A DNA stretch of 64,000 nucleotides, taken from assembly GCA_905183005.1 (NCBI GenBank), contig CAJJDO010000052.1, positions 154,020 through 218,019 on the forward strand. Reading direction: 5' to 3'. Shown here in pieces: positions 25,096-37,666 of this stretch. The position numbers and the translations under genes are program-made. The notes beneath the pieces are model-generated. The model saw nothing but the letters and a program-made list of their open reading frames with translations, did not search any database and was not told the DNA's origin. Positions within the stretch are counted from its first letter, which is position 1; every line of letters begins with the position of its first letter. The stretch is from Paramecium pentaurelia (taxonomy: Eukaryota > Ciliophora > Oligohymenophorea > Peniculida > Parameciidae).

Positions 25096-26195
25096 TTCTT
25101 TAAACTTCTCTTCTATTTTCCAATTTAAAATGTTAAAATCTTGTTGAAATAGATTTCAAAAAGTTAATGAAATTTTAGATTATTATGTAATTTTTATATT
25201 TTTTATAATATCTCACTATAACTACTGTTTTACAAACTTATATTATTGAATTTGATAACAAAAATAAACCAAATCATTAATTATAAAGATAATAAGATAG
25301 AATGGATACATAAACAAAAAAAATGATTTTAATTTAATATTAAAGTTTTTATTTCTAAATCAATTATTTATTCATTCAATTTAATAGAATTCATGAAAAA
25401 AGTCTTATATTTTATTAATAACAAAAAAATCTAAAAAAAGAATCAGACTTTAAGGCCTTTTGTGTTGGTAACAAATATAAGTATTTTTAAGATATATCTT
25501 ATGTCACAAAAATTAAAAAGTAAAAACCTTAACAAATTTACATTTTATTTGATTTTTATACTATATTTAATCATATTTTTTTAGATTACAGTTACAAGAC
25601 TTTAACATAGAAATTCAAACAAAAATAACCTTAATCTTGTCTATTCCTTAAATAAAATTTTATAAGTTGTTTCTGAAACTTCATAATGTAGTGTGTATAT
25701 TTTTTCTTTCTTTATTTCATCTAATATCAAAGAGGGTTAAGATCCATACTTGAATAAAGTTTATTTGAAATCATTCACCAATTACTTTTAATATTATCCT
25801 TCTTTCTTAAAATTTAGTTATACATTGATCAATTTAAAAAATGTTATGATTTATATGAGATTCTTTTGAATAAATTACACAAATGGATTTTTATTGCTTA
25901 TACTTTTTTTCATTAAAATATACCATTTAAATTTCCATATCTAAATGAGTGTTTTATATTTAATTAATGAATTGTCATTGTTAAATAAATTGTACATTTT
26001 TATAGATATATAATTATACTGTTAAGTAATTCTTAGAATTTTTAATTATATGAACAAGGATTATAGAAAAAGCAAAATATATTTCAGATTAAAATGTTGT
26101 ATAAAGGATTGTTGAATGTAATTAACTTGGAAAATTAAAGTATCACATAAAAGAAAACAGTCCAAAATATATTTTATAAATAAGATTATTTATTA
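25096..26195. other. Gene-free AT-rich stretch
   Basis: No gene, RNA or repeat is supported over these 1.1 kb. The final ~150 bases are the likely promoter region of the kinase gene. Confidence 0.4.
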
Positions 26196-27919
26196 ATGCA
26201 ACAGAACAATGTTTGGAGAAAGATTGATTATGATATTCGAGAAAAGCCTATTCTTTAGTTCAAATTTCAAAAAGTAGGCAGGAAATCTAATGATCTTTAT
26301 ATTGGATGTTTTAATGAATATCTGATAAAATATAAAGTAAAACATTTAAAAGGATTCTAGGATCCCTTCTATACTATCCCTTATAAACTATTTGATTTAG
26401 AATTCACCAGCAAATTTGAAGTGATAAGAACTCCTTCAAAATTAAAACAAGAGAAACATCATACTAAAGTTAGAGGTGAAGAGATCTTGGAATTAGGGGA
26501 AATTGTGGCTATTCGTTTAATTGTAGAAAATATTGATAAACCCTATGAAATTTAGGGGAAAACTGAATAAATGCATCAATTAAGAAGCTTTTTAGGTAAC
26601 AAAATCAATTAAATTGGATTTCACAATTTATTTCGTGTTTATAAAAAAATTGGGAGAGGAAATTTTGCATCTGTTTATTTGGCTGAAAGAATTGAAGATA
26701 ATTTAAGAATGGCAGTGAAGGCATTTTCAAAATAAATTGTTTATAATGAAGAGAAAGGACGAGTAAATTTACTGTTCTTCATTTTAGGAAGGATTAATAA
26801 ATGAAATATAAATCATGAGAGAATTAGATCATCCTAATTTAATGAGATTGTACGAAGTATATGAAACCAAGAATTCCATCTATATGGGTCTTGAATTATT
26901 AGAAGGAGATCAATTATTTGAATATTTAAAGAAAAAAATATAATTTACAGAAAAATAAGTACAAAGTATTATGGTTGGTTTATTAATGGGACTTAAACAT
27001 ATGCATTAAAAAGGGATTATGCATAGAGATTTAAAATTAGAGAATATTCTATTTAAATAATAAGGGTATTTATTATTAAGATAGATATAGTAACTTTGAT
27101 TCTGTTGTTATTGCTGACTTTGGATTAGCAACTCATGTTAATAAGAAACCTTATTTATATTAAAAATGTGGTACTCCTGGATTTGTTGCTCCAGAAATCA
27201 TCAATTTAAAAAATATGTATTAACCTTATGATTCAGTCTGTGATGTTTATTCAATGGGAGTTGTCTTTTATATTTTGTATTATTATTTTTTCATATTAAT
27301 AGATTAACTGGAAGACCTGCCTTTACTGGTAAGACTTATAATACTATTGTTAAATAAAATAAGGAGGCGAATGTTAATTTTGATTCTCCTCATTTCCAAA
27401 ACAGTCCTAAAGAAGTTCAAGGTCTCATTTTTTAAATGCTTTAAAAAGATCCTTTATTAAGAATAAAGAGCAGTGAAGCATTGTAGCATCCCTATTTGTA
27501 AAGTGCTTTATTGATTGATGATGATGAAGCACATATTTCTACAGATGATGATCCAAATCTAATGGAGAGAATTAAAATTCTAAATAAATAGTTAATATAT
27601 CATCTTTATAATGATTTAGAACAGAAAAGGTTGACTTTACTAGAATCAAAAGATAAAATAGTTAGAATATTAAAGAATTAAGACTATAAGCCACTTAAGA
27701 ATTAAAGTAAAACTAATCGTCGGATGAAGATCTTAAAATAATCATGAGAACACCTGTAATCACTGGTAGAATCAATTCTATTGAAAGTATTTTTATTTTA
27801 AATATTTAGATTCGCCTATGTTGAAATGTATTTCACCCTTTTAAAGTACTGGTTATGATGAAATAGCCCATGATTAAATTATTTTGTAAAGATATTCTGG
27901 GAAAACACTTAATATATGA
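26196..27919 (+). CDS. CAMK-like Ser/Thr protein kinase
   Basis: About 540 residues with four introns at 26763-26787, 27066-27090, 27277-27302 and 27787-27809. An N-terminal region of about 160 residues, perhaps PH-like, precedes a full kinase domain: GRGNFASVYLAE (glycine loop), MAVKAFSK (catalytic Lys), ELDHPNLMRLYEVYE, HRDLKLENILF (catalytic loop), IADFGLATHVN (DFG), CGTPGFVAPEI (APE) and DVYSMGVVFYILLTGRPAF. Order and sequence match the CAMK group common in ciliates. Near 27715-27725 the frame shifts by one base. Without the shift the protein ends at a TGA at 27745-27747. With it, coding continues (SSDEDLKIIMRTPVITGR, intron 4, then SPMLKCISPF) to TGA at 27919. The downstream piece looks truly coding, so I extend the gene and flag the indel. 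All key catalytic residues are present. Confidence 0.9.
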
Positions 27920-28418
27920 CTTTATTTTTATATATCTTAAAATCATCATAAAATAACAAAAATAAACTTCCTATTATTTATTATTTAATTTTAAATATTT
28001 AAAAAATATATTCAATATGCTGATTAAAGTAATAATAACTTTATTATGTGTAGTATTCTTTATAATTCAATTTAAAAATGATATATACTAAATTTATACT
28101 AAATTATTAAAAAATAAATTGAATACTTATATCATTACTCATTAATCTACATATTTATTTTCAAATAATCAAAGAAATAAATATTATTGTGAGTCTACAG
28201 ATAAATTTATATTTGAAAATTAAACCAAATAAATGAGCCTATATGAATAAGGTTAATTTAACTCTTTTATTATAATAGTTCCTAAGTATGGATAGAGTTA
28301 TTTATATATAAATGTGAAATTACTAAAAGTTAATATATAATATTTATAATAATATTTTATAAGAAGTATTTATTTTTAATATTATTTCACATGATATTAA
28401 TATTATAAAGTAAATTAA

Positions 28419-29338
28419 ATGAGTTTTAAATTTCAGTAATCAAAAGAAAAAGAGTCTAAAGTCCAAAGGTTTATTGCTTTAAGATAAGGAGGCTATTTTC
28501 TTTATAAATATAATTAATAATATTTAATTATTACAATTATTATTTTAGATCTCATTATTATATTAATAATAATGAGATCAAATATAGCTTTGAGATTGAG
28601 AAAATCAATCGAACGAGAAAAGTATGATTCCACATAGAAGTTTTCATTGCATGCATTTAGTATACATTAAGCACCTAGCCCGAAGAGAACAGCTCATTAA
28701 ACTCCAATAAGAGGGAAATATTAAATACTATAAAAAAGAAAATCCTTCAATGAGTAAAAAGTAAATGAGAAAACACAGCTACTAAAGAAAATAGAATACT
28801 TTAACTCAGTGAATATAACATTAGAAAACTAATAAATAAAAGACTAAGATAAAAGTATGCAATATAGAAAAGATAACCGTTAAAAATCAGAGGACAAGAT
28901 ACTTGTATATGATATTTTTCGAGAGGTTGGGTACTCTTACAAATTATATGTCTGAGGAATAATCAAAGCCTGGAGATTAATAAGAAAGACAGCGCAAAAA
29001 ATATTCACTTCCAATTTTGAAAAAAAGATCTTCTCCATCTCCTTAACTTTAGGATTCTTAAACTATACCACCAATGCCAATAATTACAGAATTAACTTAT
29101 ACAAAATTAGTACCAAGTAACTATTGTATTGTAATTATAATTAGATGAAATTAATAAAGTTTAAACTAAAGAAATAAAAGAACTTCCAGAATCAACAGAA
29201 AGAATACTTGATTTATTATTGCTTAATACTTGTGATCTAAAAAAAGTATTCCAATAATAAAAATAGAAAAACAAAAGAAAAATAATAGTATAAGGAAGAA
29301 TCCCTCAAGATTTTTTCAACATATTGAAATAATTTTGA
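28419..29338 (+). CDS. Basic Ser/Lys/Gln-rich protein of unknown function
   Basis: About 290 residues, with introns at 28905-28923 (19 nt, ending GAG) and 29117-29144 (28 nt). Removing both leaves exactly 291 codons. The N-terminus (KSKVQRFIALRQGGYF) is followed by a hydrophobic run encoded by an AT hairpin, then basic low-complexity sequence (HQAPSPKRTAHQTPIRGK, KYSLPILKKRSSPSPQ) and a helical C-terminus (LPESTERILDLLLLNTCDLK). It looks intrinsically disordered with many potential phosphorylation sites. No known domain. The 19-nt intron is unusual and its model is less certain. It ends 34 bp from the convergent TLDc gene. Confidence 0.65.
28549..28578. repeat. AT-rich hairpin inside the gene
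   Basis: ATCTCATTATTA (28549-28560) and its complement (28567-28578) form a perfect 12-base stem with a 6-base loop. It lies in an in-frame hydrophobic stretch preceded by an acceptor-like TTTTAG, so it might instead be an unrecognised non-coding insertion. Confidence 0.6.
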
Positions 29339-29372
29339 TCATATATAAAATATATTTAAGTGTTTTCATTAT

Positions 29373-30848
29373 TCAACCTTAAATTATTCCCCATATTTCC
29401 ATTCTATTGATTACAAAATTCTCTTTACTAGATAATACTTCATTTCCAAAAGTTTCACAATAATGAGAATACCCATGATAAATTTCAGAATCAACATATA
29501 ATCCATATTTATCACCACATCCTATTGCTAATCCATTTTCATCACATAAAGTTATAAAATTATTCTAATTTATCCAATTATAAACAGTTAAAGATTAAGT
29601 ATTCTTAAATGTAAATAAAAATGATTCACCAGTTCCATAAAAATGATCTTGACTTTTTTGAATACCATCTGACAAATAAGCTCCAAATAAATATTTATCT
29701 AAATCTCTAATAAATAAAACAACAGGTTAAATATATTAAGTATTTCTCATCAAAGTCTTAATTGATGATCCATTTAATGTTGATGAATATAATAATGTCC
29801 ATCTTTATGATTTAAAAATAGTTGGAATATAACAGGCTACCATCATAAATATAGTCTAATCAATAATTTCAGATTCTGAATTTAAATAAGAAATGAATGA
29901 ATTCGAACCCATCAGCTCTTATCATTTATATTTATAATAATACTTTCAAATGCTAATTGAATATTTTATTCTAATTTTTGATCATTATTATAGTAAAAAG
30001 GAAGTAAAGTTTTCAATTAAGGTTTTGTTGGAGTCTCTATTATTTTATTTGGAGTAGGAGGAAAGTATGACACCAAAACAGAATTAATTGAATCCATCAA
30101 TTCACTTAATTATTGAACATCAATTAATTATATTAAGGCAACTTTGGACCGTTTAGTTTATAGATGGATTTCTACAAAATGCATCTTAAAGATTTCTTTG
30201 CTGCCTAATTAAATACATGCTGGAAACTCTCTTTTTGTTACCTTTATGACATTTTTTAATAGGATTTAAAATTGTAATTATTATACATTTTTTAATTTTG
30301 CTTCCTACATTATTTTTTCATTTCCTAGATTATTATAATCAGGATCAAAAAACAATACATCTTCATGGACTGTTAATTTTCCTTTTATGTAACCTAAAGT
30401 TGTAACATAATTAATATCAAAAAATTTATTATAGGTATATTAAAAAGAATCCAACAAGTTTTCTTGTTTCTATTCCTAGTTTTTAATTTATTCATAACTT
30501 GGCACGGATTGTTTTCTTGGTATTTTTATAGTTATTCCTTCATATAAGGAATTTTCTGAAATTTCATTAATTTACATTAATTAATCTGCACTTCTATTAC
30601 AAACTTAAATACCTAACATTAAATTTAAGTTCAAGTCCAAAATATGAATCATCTGATTCAACTTTATATAAAAAATATTTAGAGTCATCTTCAATCTTGA
30701 AATCATCTAAAAATTAGGAATCCAAATCACTTAATTTCACTTCTTCTTCTTATGTAGGAGTGTAATTTTCATAACTAATTCTACAATTTCCCAAATATTC
30801 AAAGTTAAGTTCATAGTCATACTATTATTCACATTATTCTTAATTCAT
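29373..30848 (-). CDS. TLDc-domain protein
   Basis: 475 residues on the minus strand. Introns are one of 22 (or 19) nt near residue 75 and one of 26 nt at 29918-29943; removal leaves 476 codons. The C-terminal 180 residues have the TLDc pattern: IFKSQRWTLLYSSTLNGSSI, PVVLFIRDLDKYLFGAYLSD, HFYGTGESFLFTF, LCDENGLAIGCGDKYGLYV and the closing NRMEIWGIIQG. The N-terminal half is acidic, then helical (YEQIKNQEQKQENLLDSFQ). TLDc proteins in eukaryotes protect against oxidative stress and bind the V-ATPase; that role here is inference from the family. The gene is intact with start ATG at 30848. Confidence 0.88.
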
Positions 30849-30996
30849 GTTTAATATTATAATTTATAAAATAATATAATTATATTCATCATTAAATTGT
30901 ATATACCTTATATAGCATAATAATAAATTTATTTTTTAAATCATTTATATAGAAATATAAAATAGAGTAAAATTTTCATTAATTTAAAAAACATAT

Positions 30997-31812
30997 ATGT
31001 TGCAAAACTAATAAACAATATTAAACGAATCATTCCATTTTACCAACCTACAATAGTTTTCTCCTATTTATTAAGAATTTCTTAAGATCTTTAATTCTAA
31101 TGCTTTAGAAAAGCTCTAAAATTCAAATTCTCTTGGTTAACATATAAAAACAGAAACAAGTCTCAAAAATTAGGATTCTCAATCCAGTAGTCCTACTTAG
31201 ATTCATTAAACTAAAAAAAAATGTCTTAATAGAAATACTCTCTACCCTAAATAATTGTAACAAAAGATAAGTTGTTAAAATAATAATTGTTAGAATAAAA
31301 GAAAAAAATTAAATGAAACTTAGATTAATGGTCAAACTATCCTATTATGTAATAGATGTTTAAACAATTTTAACTCAAATAACTATTGTGAATATTGTAT
31401 TCAAGTAATATAATTATCAATTATTTAAGATATATGATCCCACTCTTGGATATGAAATGGACGATAAACAATGGATTATGTGTGAAAAATGCAATAGATG
31501 GGTAAATTTTAGTATTTATACTTATAGAATCATGTTGAATGTGAATAGTCTTAAGGAAAGTAGAATTTGATCAAAATTACATATTAAACATAATATCTAT
31601 GTTCCTAATGTCATAAAAAGATAAAATAAAAACCAAAGTCAAATTTAATCAAAGATACTTTTGAAGATCAAGAACTTTTCAATTCTAAAACTAGATAACC
31701 CTTAACAATAATTAAATTAACTAATAAAGAAATTTTGGAAGATATTTCTCTTTTGAGAACTCTAATATTTGATGAGAAGTTAAAAAAAGTGAAAATAGAA
31801 TTGAATTAATGA
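30997..31812 (+). CDS. PHD-type zinc finger protein
   Basis: 254 residues, with introns at 31405-31429 (25 nt, AAG acceptor) and a 26-nt intron near 31502-31527; removal leaves 255 codons. After a Gln/Asn-rich N-terminus there is a run of zinc ligands: LLCNRCLNNF, YCEYCIQIYDP, then QWIMCEKCNRWNHVECE and LCSQCHKK. The last part has the C-x2-C, W-x-x-C-x2-C..W.H..C and C-x2-C spacing of a PHD finger, and the first CxxC pairs suggest an extended form. PHD fingers read histone tails, so a nuclear role is expected. The C-terminus is helical (EILEDISLLRTLIFDEKLKK). Intact. Confidence 0.82.
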
Positions 31813-32161
31813 TTTTTTGTAAGATGTACTCCTTTATCTTAATGATAATTATTTTAACAGATGATTTTAAATGTATAATAAACAAGACTTCTTAATTGTC
31901 TTTCTTTATAGATGATTCATTTCCTTTATATAACTAAATAAAATAGAAATCTATTTCTATTAAATAATATCATAAATTTCCATTTAATACTTTACTCTAC
32001 TTTTATATTGTTCTTTAATATGTAATAAATTGTTAATTAAACCATTATAATATTTATTATAAAATATAATAAAAATATGATTAAGAATTAGTTATTACTC
32101 ATGACTCTTTCATTGATTTTGGATTAACATATTGTTATAATTTAAATTATTCATATTCTTT

Positions 32162-32470
32162 TCAGTATTAATAATATGATAAATCTTAGGAAACTGACTT
32201 ATTTTAAACACTTTGATCTCCAAAGTTGATTCTACTTATAATTAAATTTCCTTCTATCAATTGATCTAATTTTTCTAACTCTTCATTTATTTAGTTAATT
32301 TCCTTTCTCATTGCTTCTATTTCTGTAATTAATTAATATTTATTAACATCTGCTTATTTATATATTCTGTTTTCTTATATCTATTATTATCATATTCTTA
32401 ATCATTTACTAATTTTTTTATTCTCATTATCAACTTCATATAATTCTTAATCATCTTTCTTTTTCATCAT
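32162..32470 (-). CDS. Small coiled-coil protein
   Basis: About 90 residues on the minus strand, rich in Glu, Lys and Gln, with heptads such as ITEIEAMRKEINQINEELEK followed by LDQLIEGNLIISRINFGDQS. A 36-nt GT..AAG intron near residue 20 is needed to skip two TGA codons and keeps frame, but is longer than the local norm. After the TGA the same frame continues with QFKLQQYVNPKSMKES, which may be 3' sequence or a lost C-terminus. No known family. Confidence 0.5.
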
Positions 32471-32633
32471 TTTATTTTTATTATTTTATGAATACTCTAA
32501 ATTATAGCTTTAGTTTTTTTTGGAGGAATATTTTAATATTAATATTAATATTATTGATGATAAGACATTATTTATTTTATATTATTACAGAGAAATAAAT
32601 TTGTTTAAAAATCAAGTCAAAAATATTGTTTAA

Positions 32634-34581
32634 ATGGATGGTTTATTAACAAATTTGATAAAATAAGATGAATAGTAAAATAAATTATTAAAAAAATTAT
32701 AAACTTATTATTCGAATATAATGATGTATCAAAAATGATAGATTAATTTAGTCAAATGCCAGAATCATAAATGGGTTCATTGAGAATGAGACCCTCACAA
32801 TTAAGAATAGAAATGACAGATGATCAATAACTTTCCACAAGAAGGAGGAATTTCATGTCTCCTACTGCTTTGCCATTATTTCGAGAATTGTAAATAAATA
32901 AGTTTCTTATATCAGATAATAATAAACAACTAGACAACATCTCTAATAATCTATTGCTCCTTTAACTATGAAAGTAATAATGTAAATCTAATAAATTAGT
33001 CAATGTCTAGCCAATCTTAAATTACTAAATCCTTATTATTTAATTTATTTTTGTAAGGTTTCTTTATTAATTATTATGGATACATCTTTTGGTAATATAG
33101 TTTTCGATATGTTTTACTTTAATTATGGATTTAAGATTTATTAACTATGTTCATATTAATATATTTTAATTATCGAAAAGGAGAAGAATGTATTTGGTAA
33201 CTCATTGAAACCATGTTTCTATTTTTCTTAAAAGTAATTTATTATTATTAATATAGGTTTTTGTAGTATTTTATTATGAAATACAAAAATTCAAAATTTA
33301 CTTTATTACAATAATGATGATTTCACTTTCAATTCTAGTGTTGTTTATGAGAGTTGTACAAAAATTGAAATTTTAATTATAGAACAATCAATAAATTGTA
33401 ATTATTCAATTATTAAAAAGATTGTTTAATTCATAAAAACTTTATTATGCGTTTAAATAACACTTATTGCTTTGAAATGGGAGGAGAGAATCGAATGGGT
33501 TTGGTCCTAGATCTTTATAATATTGTGGGTGTTTTTGGTAGTCTTTGCATTATTATTATTTATATCTTTTATAGGATGTATTGAGACTTTTATAAATCTT
33601 TTAAAAAAGCAAACTAATCAAAATTATTGTATTTTTTATATCTATTATAGTAATAGGAAACATATGGATTTTTATCAATATCATAGGTTATACTTTGTTA
33701 CCATTCACATTTTTGTATAAATTGACTCAGTTGTATGATAATTAGGAAACCTTTGGAGAAGATGAAACTATTTAATTAATTGTATTAAATGGAATTTACA
33801 TGTTGTTATTAACTATTTATACTACTTTTTTTGTAAACAATATAAGGTAACTAATTAAAATATTCAACCTAATAGAATGTTTTTGAAAGAGCTTTAAGGA
33901 TTTGAATAATATTCTATAGGAATGCCTCAACAACCAATTTAAATTTAGTAAGAATTAGAATAAAGAATTGATAATATTCCTGATTCTACTGAGACTTTGT
34001 CCAAAAAAAAAAGAAAATAACCTTTTAGGTTTGTCAAATTAAATGCCCCATTATATTTAATTAAAATGTCATGCACATTTTTTGCTATTTTTGATAAAAT
34101 AAATTTTGATTAGAATAATGTTAAACAAACTGAATAATTTTCTTAAAGAGTATTAGGATAGCAATCATCAAATAGAATGGAATTTTAAAAGGAAATTAAA
34201 GCAAATAGCAATTCAATAGATTATAAGATTAATAATTTAGAAATAAAAGAATAATAAATAGAAAATATTGATGAATTAGTAAAGGAAAATATAAAATCTA
34301 AAAAAATCTCATAAGAACAAGAAAAATCAAATAAATCTTAAAACTCTATTAATGGAGATTAGTAATCAACTTAGGATAAATGTTTGATTTGTTATGAAAA
34401 TTAACCGAATATATTATTTATTCCATGTAGACATGGTGGAATATGTGAAAAATGTGCTGAAGATATTGTTCTTAAATCAAATTAATGTTATTTGTGTAGA
34501 AAAGTATTTATTCCTTTTCATTTAGAATATAAAACAAATTTTAAGAATAAATACAGAGGCGGGTTAATTAGTTGTTAATGA
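32634..34581 (+). CDS. Multi-pass membrane RING-finger protein (E3 ligase-like)
   Basis: About 600 residues with at least six tiny introns. The N-terminus is soluble (MIDQFSQMPESQMGSLRMRP). The middle is strongly hydrophobic with several TM helices (KIYFITIMMISLSILVLFM, IKIIVFFISIIVIGNIWIF, VLNGIYMLLLTIYTTFFV) around a conserved-looking loop LKWEERIEWVWS. A polar linker precedes a C-terminal C3HC4 RING: DKCLICYENQPNI, IPCRHGGICEKCAED and NQCYLCRKVFIPF. The Cys/His ligands are complete. Introns include a 29-nt one just before MFLKELQGFEQYS and a 23-nt AAG intron near 33398. Exon joins around 32880-33160 and near 33535-33570 (34 or 37 nt) remain uncertain. Membrane RING proteins act as ubiquitin ligases in the endomembrane system. 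Confidence 0.78.
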
Positions 34582-34886
34582 GATTAGTAACATAAAGTAA
34601 AATAGACAGATATAAGAATGAAAGTGTGAATAAAATTACACTAAACTAATCTCGTTTTATTTATTTATTATATTTTTAATTCCATTTTTTTTAATCATCT
34701 CTAAATTAAACTCAAGTATTCATTTACAAAATCAAGTATACAGTTACAATAGTTAAAATAATTTATTAAATAGGATAATTTTTGAGTCAAATCATAATCA
34801 TTATATCTTTTAATTATTACAACTAAAGCATTTATCAAATATTTACGTTTTTATACTGAATAATAAATTATGCATTATTATAATTA

Positions 34887-36234
34887 ATGAAGAAGTTTTT
34901 ATCCTTATCAATAATTGTGAATGTAATTTTCTCTTACATTTATTATGACACCGGATTATTTCAAAACTTTGATTATACTATAGATTCAAGTTTTAATTGC
35001 AGAAATGGTTATTCAAAAACAACTACAATTACATTTTCGAACTCTTTTGAAAATATGCCTTAAGTATTTTTTACGAATGAATACATGGATTATGAAAAAG
35101 CAATTTTAGGGTACAAACTATCTATTACAACAATAACTAAAACATGTAATTTTAATATTAATATTTAAATAGCATTTACAGTCCAAATAACCTGTATTTA
35201 ATAAAGAGTATTCGTAGCCAGATTAAGATGGTTTGCTATTGATGATTAACGTATTGAAGTTATAAGTAACTTCAATATGGATAATCCAGATGATAAGACA
35301 TTTTCAATTAAAAATCCTAATGCTTAAACTGGATTTGTAGTTATGACGAGTATTTAGTATGCAGGACCAATAGATTTTCTATTAGAGGTAATAATTGATT
35401 ATAAATAGATAAGTTCAATAACAACTAATTCAGTTACAGTCAGTATCACCAAAGTGGCAGGAAAATTTACAAATCTTAAGCAAGTTGGTTATTTTGTTGT
35501 TGTCGGAATTCAAGAAGCATTTATTAATTTAGGATTAAAGTCAGTAACAGGAGCCTTTAGTAGTGGATTAATCACAATATAACCAAATAGATGGTTTGCC
35601 ATTGCATTGCAAGGACTGAATTATCCAAATACTAAAAATATGAGGATAAAAGCAATATTTACAGATACAGCAACAACAAAATCTTATACTTGGGGCACTT
35701 GTAATTATATATAATCATTCTTTTATTTTAGGGGTTGAAATCGAAACTCCAAATAGCCATTCTTAAATTTGGATTTTATACTAATTTACAACTACATACA
35801 AGCCATTAGAATGTTTTAGTATAAGAACTAGTAGAAAATAAGCATTTGATTTAACCATTTTACCAACTTTCTATTTATAATTAGTTTAAACTAATTAAAT
35901 TTATTTTACAAATGGTAACTATGAATATGTAGTTGATAAATCAATTACACCACTTAAGATGAATATCTAAATGAAATGTGAAAATGGAAAGAAGGTTTAA
36001 GCAGAATTTAATAAATGTAATGCTTGTAGTATTTAAAAGACTTATTCTTTTACTTATAATTGCTTTAATTAGATGAATTACATTGGTTTCTTCCCTTTAT
36101 TTTAACAAGCATTCCAACAATATAATCATTTAAAAATCAATATTCAATCATCATCACTTGAAATCATAAATGTTGTTTATGATTAAGTCATCACAGAAAA
36201 GACAATAGTCAAAATTTAAATATTAAATTAATGA
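34887..36234 (+). CDS. Secreted H-type lectin-domain protein, paralogue 1
   Basis: 422 residues after removing introns of 27, 21 and 31 nt (423 codons). A signal peptide (MKKFLSLSIIVNVIFSYIYY) precedes a mature part with two H-lectin-like domains. The first runs from TITFSNSFENMPQVFFTNEY to ARLRWFAIDDQRIEV, and the second from GYFVVVGIQEAFINLG to PNRWFAIALQGLNY. Both show the family pattern of F.xxP.VF/V followed by W-F-A-I. A cysteine-containing C-terminal part follows (MNIQMKCENGKKVQAEFNK, CNACSIQKTYSFTYNC). H-type lectins bind N-acetylgalactosamine-type sugars in other eukaryotes; the ligand here is unknown. From about residue 140 onward it is nearly identical in nucleotides to paralogue 2 (49274-50619), while the N-terminal domain has diverged. 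Confidence 0.85.
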
Positions 36235-36640
36235 ATATATTAAAAATATATAATTTAATTTTAAATGAAACTTCTAATGATAAAAAAGCGAACAATAAAA
36301 AATGAGAATTAAAATATCAATCTTATAACCTGATTGAAAAATTGTAATTTATATCAATAAAAAATCAGTTAAGAAAAAGGTTGTAGAATAATAAATACTT
36401 ATAAATATTTATTATCGAAAGTACGATGGATTCTATTTATAATTAATTATTTTTCTGAGACAAAAATAAATAATAATCCATAAAATTATTATTGCTATTT
36501 AACATAAATGTAAACTCATTCAATCAGTCATAAACAATCTAATAATGTAACAAGTCTTTTACAATATTTTATTTAAAACTAAGAGTGATTTAAATGTTGA
36601 AGATTCATCAAAAACTCTGAAGTGTGGAAACTAGAATGAT
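36235..36640. other. Intergenic, entering duplicate block 2
   Basis: AT-rich sequence with no supported gene. Duplicate block 2 begins at 36375. Confidence 0.4.
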
Positions 36641-37665
36641 CAATTATTTAGATATCCAAAGAAGTCTTCTGATTACAAATTTTTAAGTCTATTAAATTTT
36701 TTCAAGCTGCAAGTTGATTTTTCCTTAATTAGTTATATTTATTTCAAGATATCTATAGTTTTTAATAATAGGGAATCCATTTAGGTTGTTGTTTTTGCAA
36801 TATTTATGGTTTTCAATCAAGAAGACACCGAATTAATTATTATTTATTCTTAGCTCATATTTTTCAGATATTTAAACAAGTTATTAAAGAAAGGATAGTA
36901 TGACTATCACAATGTCATCTTCAAACTCAAATGAAGTGAATTAAAATGGGCAATTTTAATTTAGGGTATCTAATAAATTTTCTAAATATATATTAAAAAG
37001 TTCTGGTGATAAAGGAGTACTTTGTGGTACGACATTTCAAAAGTAATATGTAGTATTAGTTTGAGGATAAATATAATGGAGGTTCGTATATAGGTTAGAA
37101 AGAAATTAAAATTTAATTTTGTTCAATATTGCTTTTGATTAAAGACTAATGACAGCATTGCTAATATCAATTAATATATTTCACTTATGAAGAAAGTGTG
37201 CCAATAATTTCCATTTGATTTCGCTTAAGCAGTCACATCTTCAACGGAACTGTTTCAAAATCTAAATAAAGTTCTTTCAGGAGGTAAACTAAATTTAAAA
37301 AATTCTTTAGTATTTTTTAGCAACTTTAAAATCAATATATTGATTATTATATGTTACTGAATTATGTCTAATAAATGTGTTAGTTCTCTTCCCTTTGATA
37401 TTGCATGAATCTTGACCAAGTCAAGAGAGAAGTTGGTGCAATCAAATCATAGAGTTTGCTATCCAAGATTGAATTTCTCATTTCTATGACTACCATATTG
37501 TAATTCTCCTTTAAATATAATTGTCCTGGATAAATGAAAAACTAACTCTATATAGATTTGGAAAAAAAACTTATAGCTTTTATTAATCTAAGCTTATTCT
37601 CAAAATTTGTCTATGTAGAGGGAGCCATGCATAAATCACTCCAATCATCTAAAGCCTTGATTAAC
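36375..37665. repeat. Direct duplicate block 2, copy A (assembly artefact)
   Basis: These 1291 bases recur at 37667-38957 after a single N at 37666. I saw one difference: AAAGACTAATG here (about 37141) versus AAATACTAATG in the copy. An unmerged contig overlap, perhaps between alleles, is the likely cause. Confidence 0.92.
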
Positions 37666-37666
37666 N

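Noticed and set aside
33523..33720. Short standard-code membrane ORF
   Set aside because: It is part of the RING gene read with the wrong code; the true frame and introns run differently.
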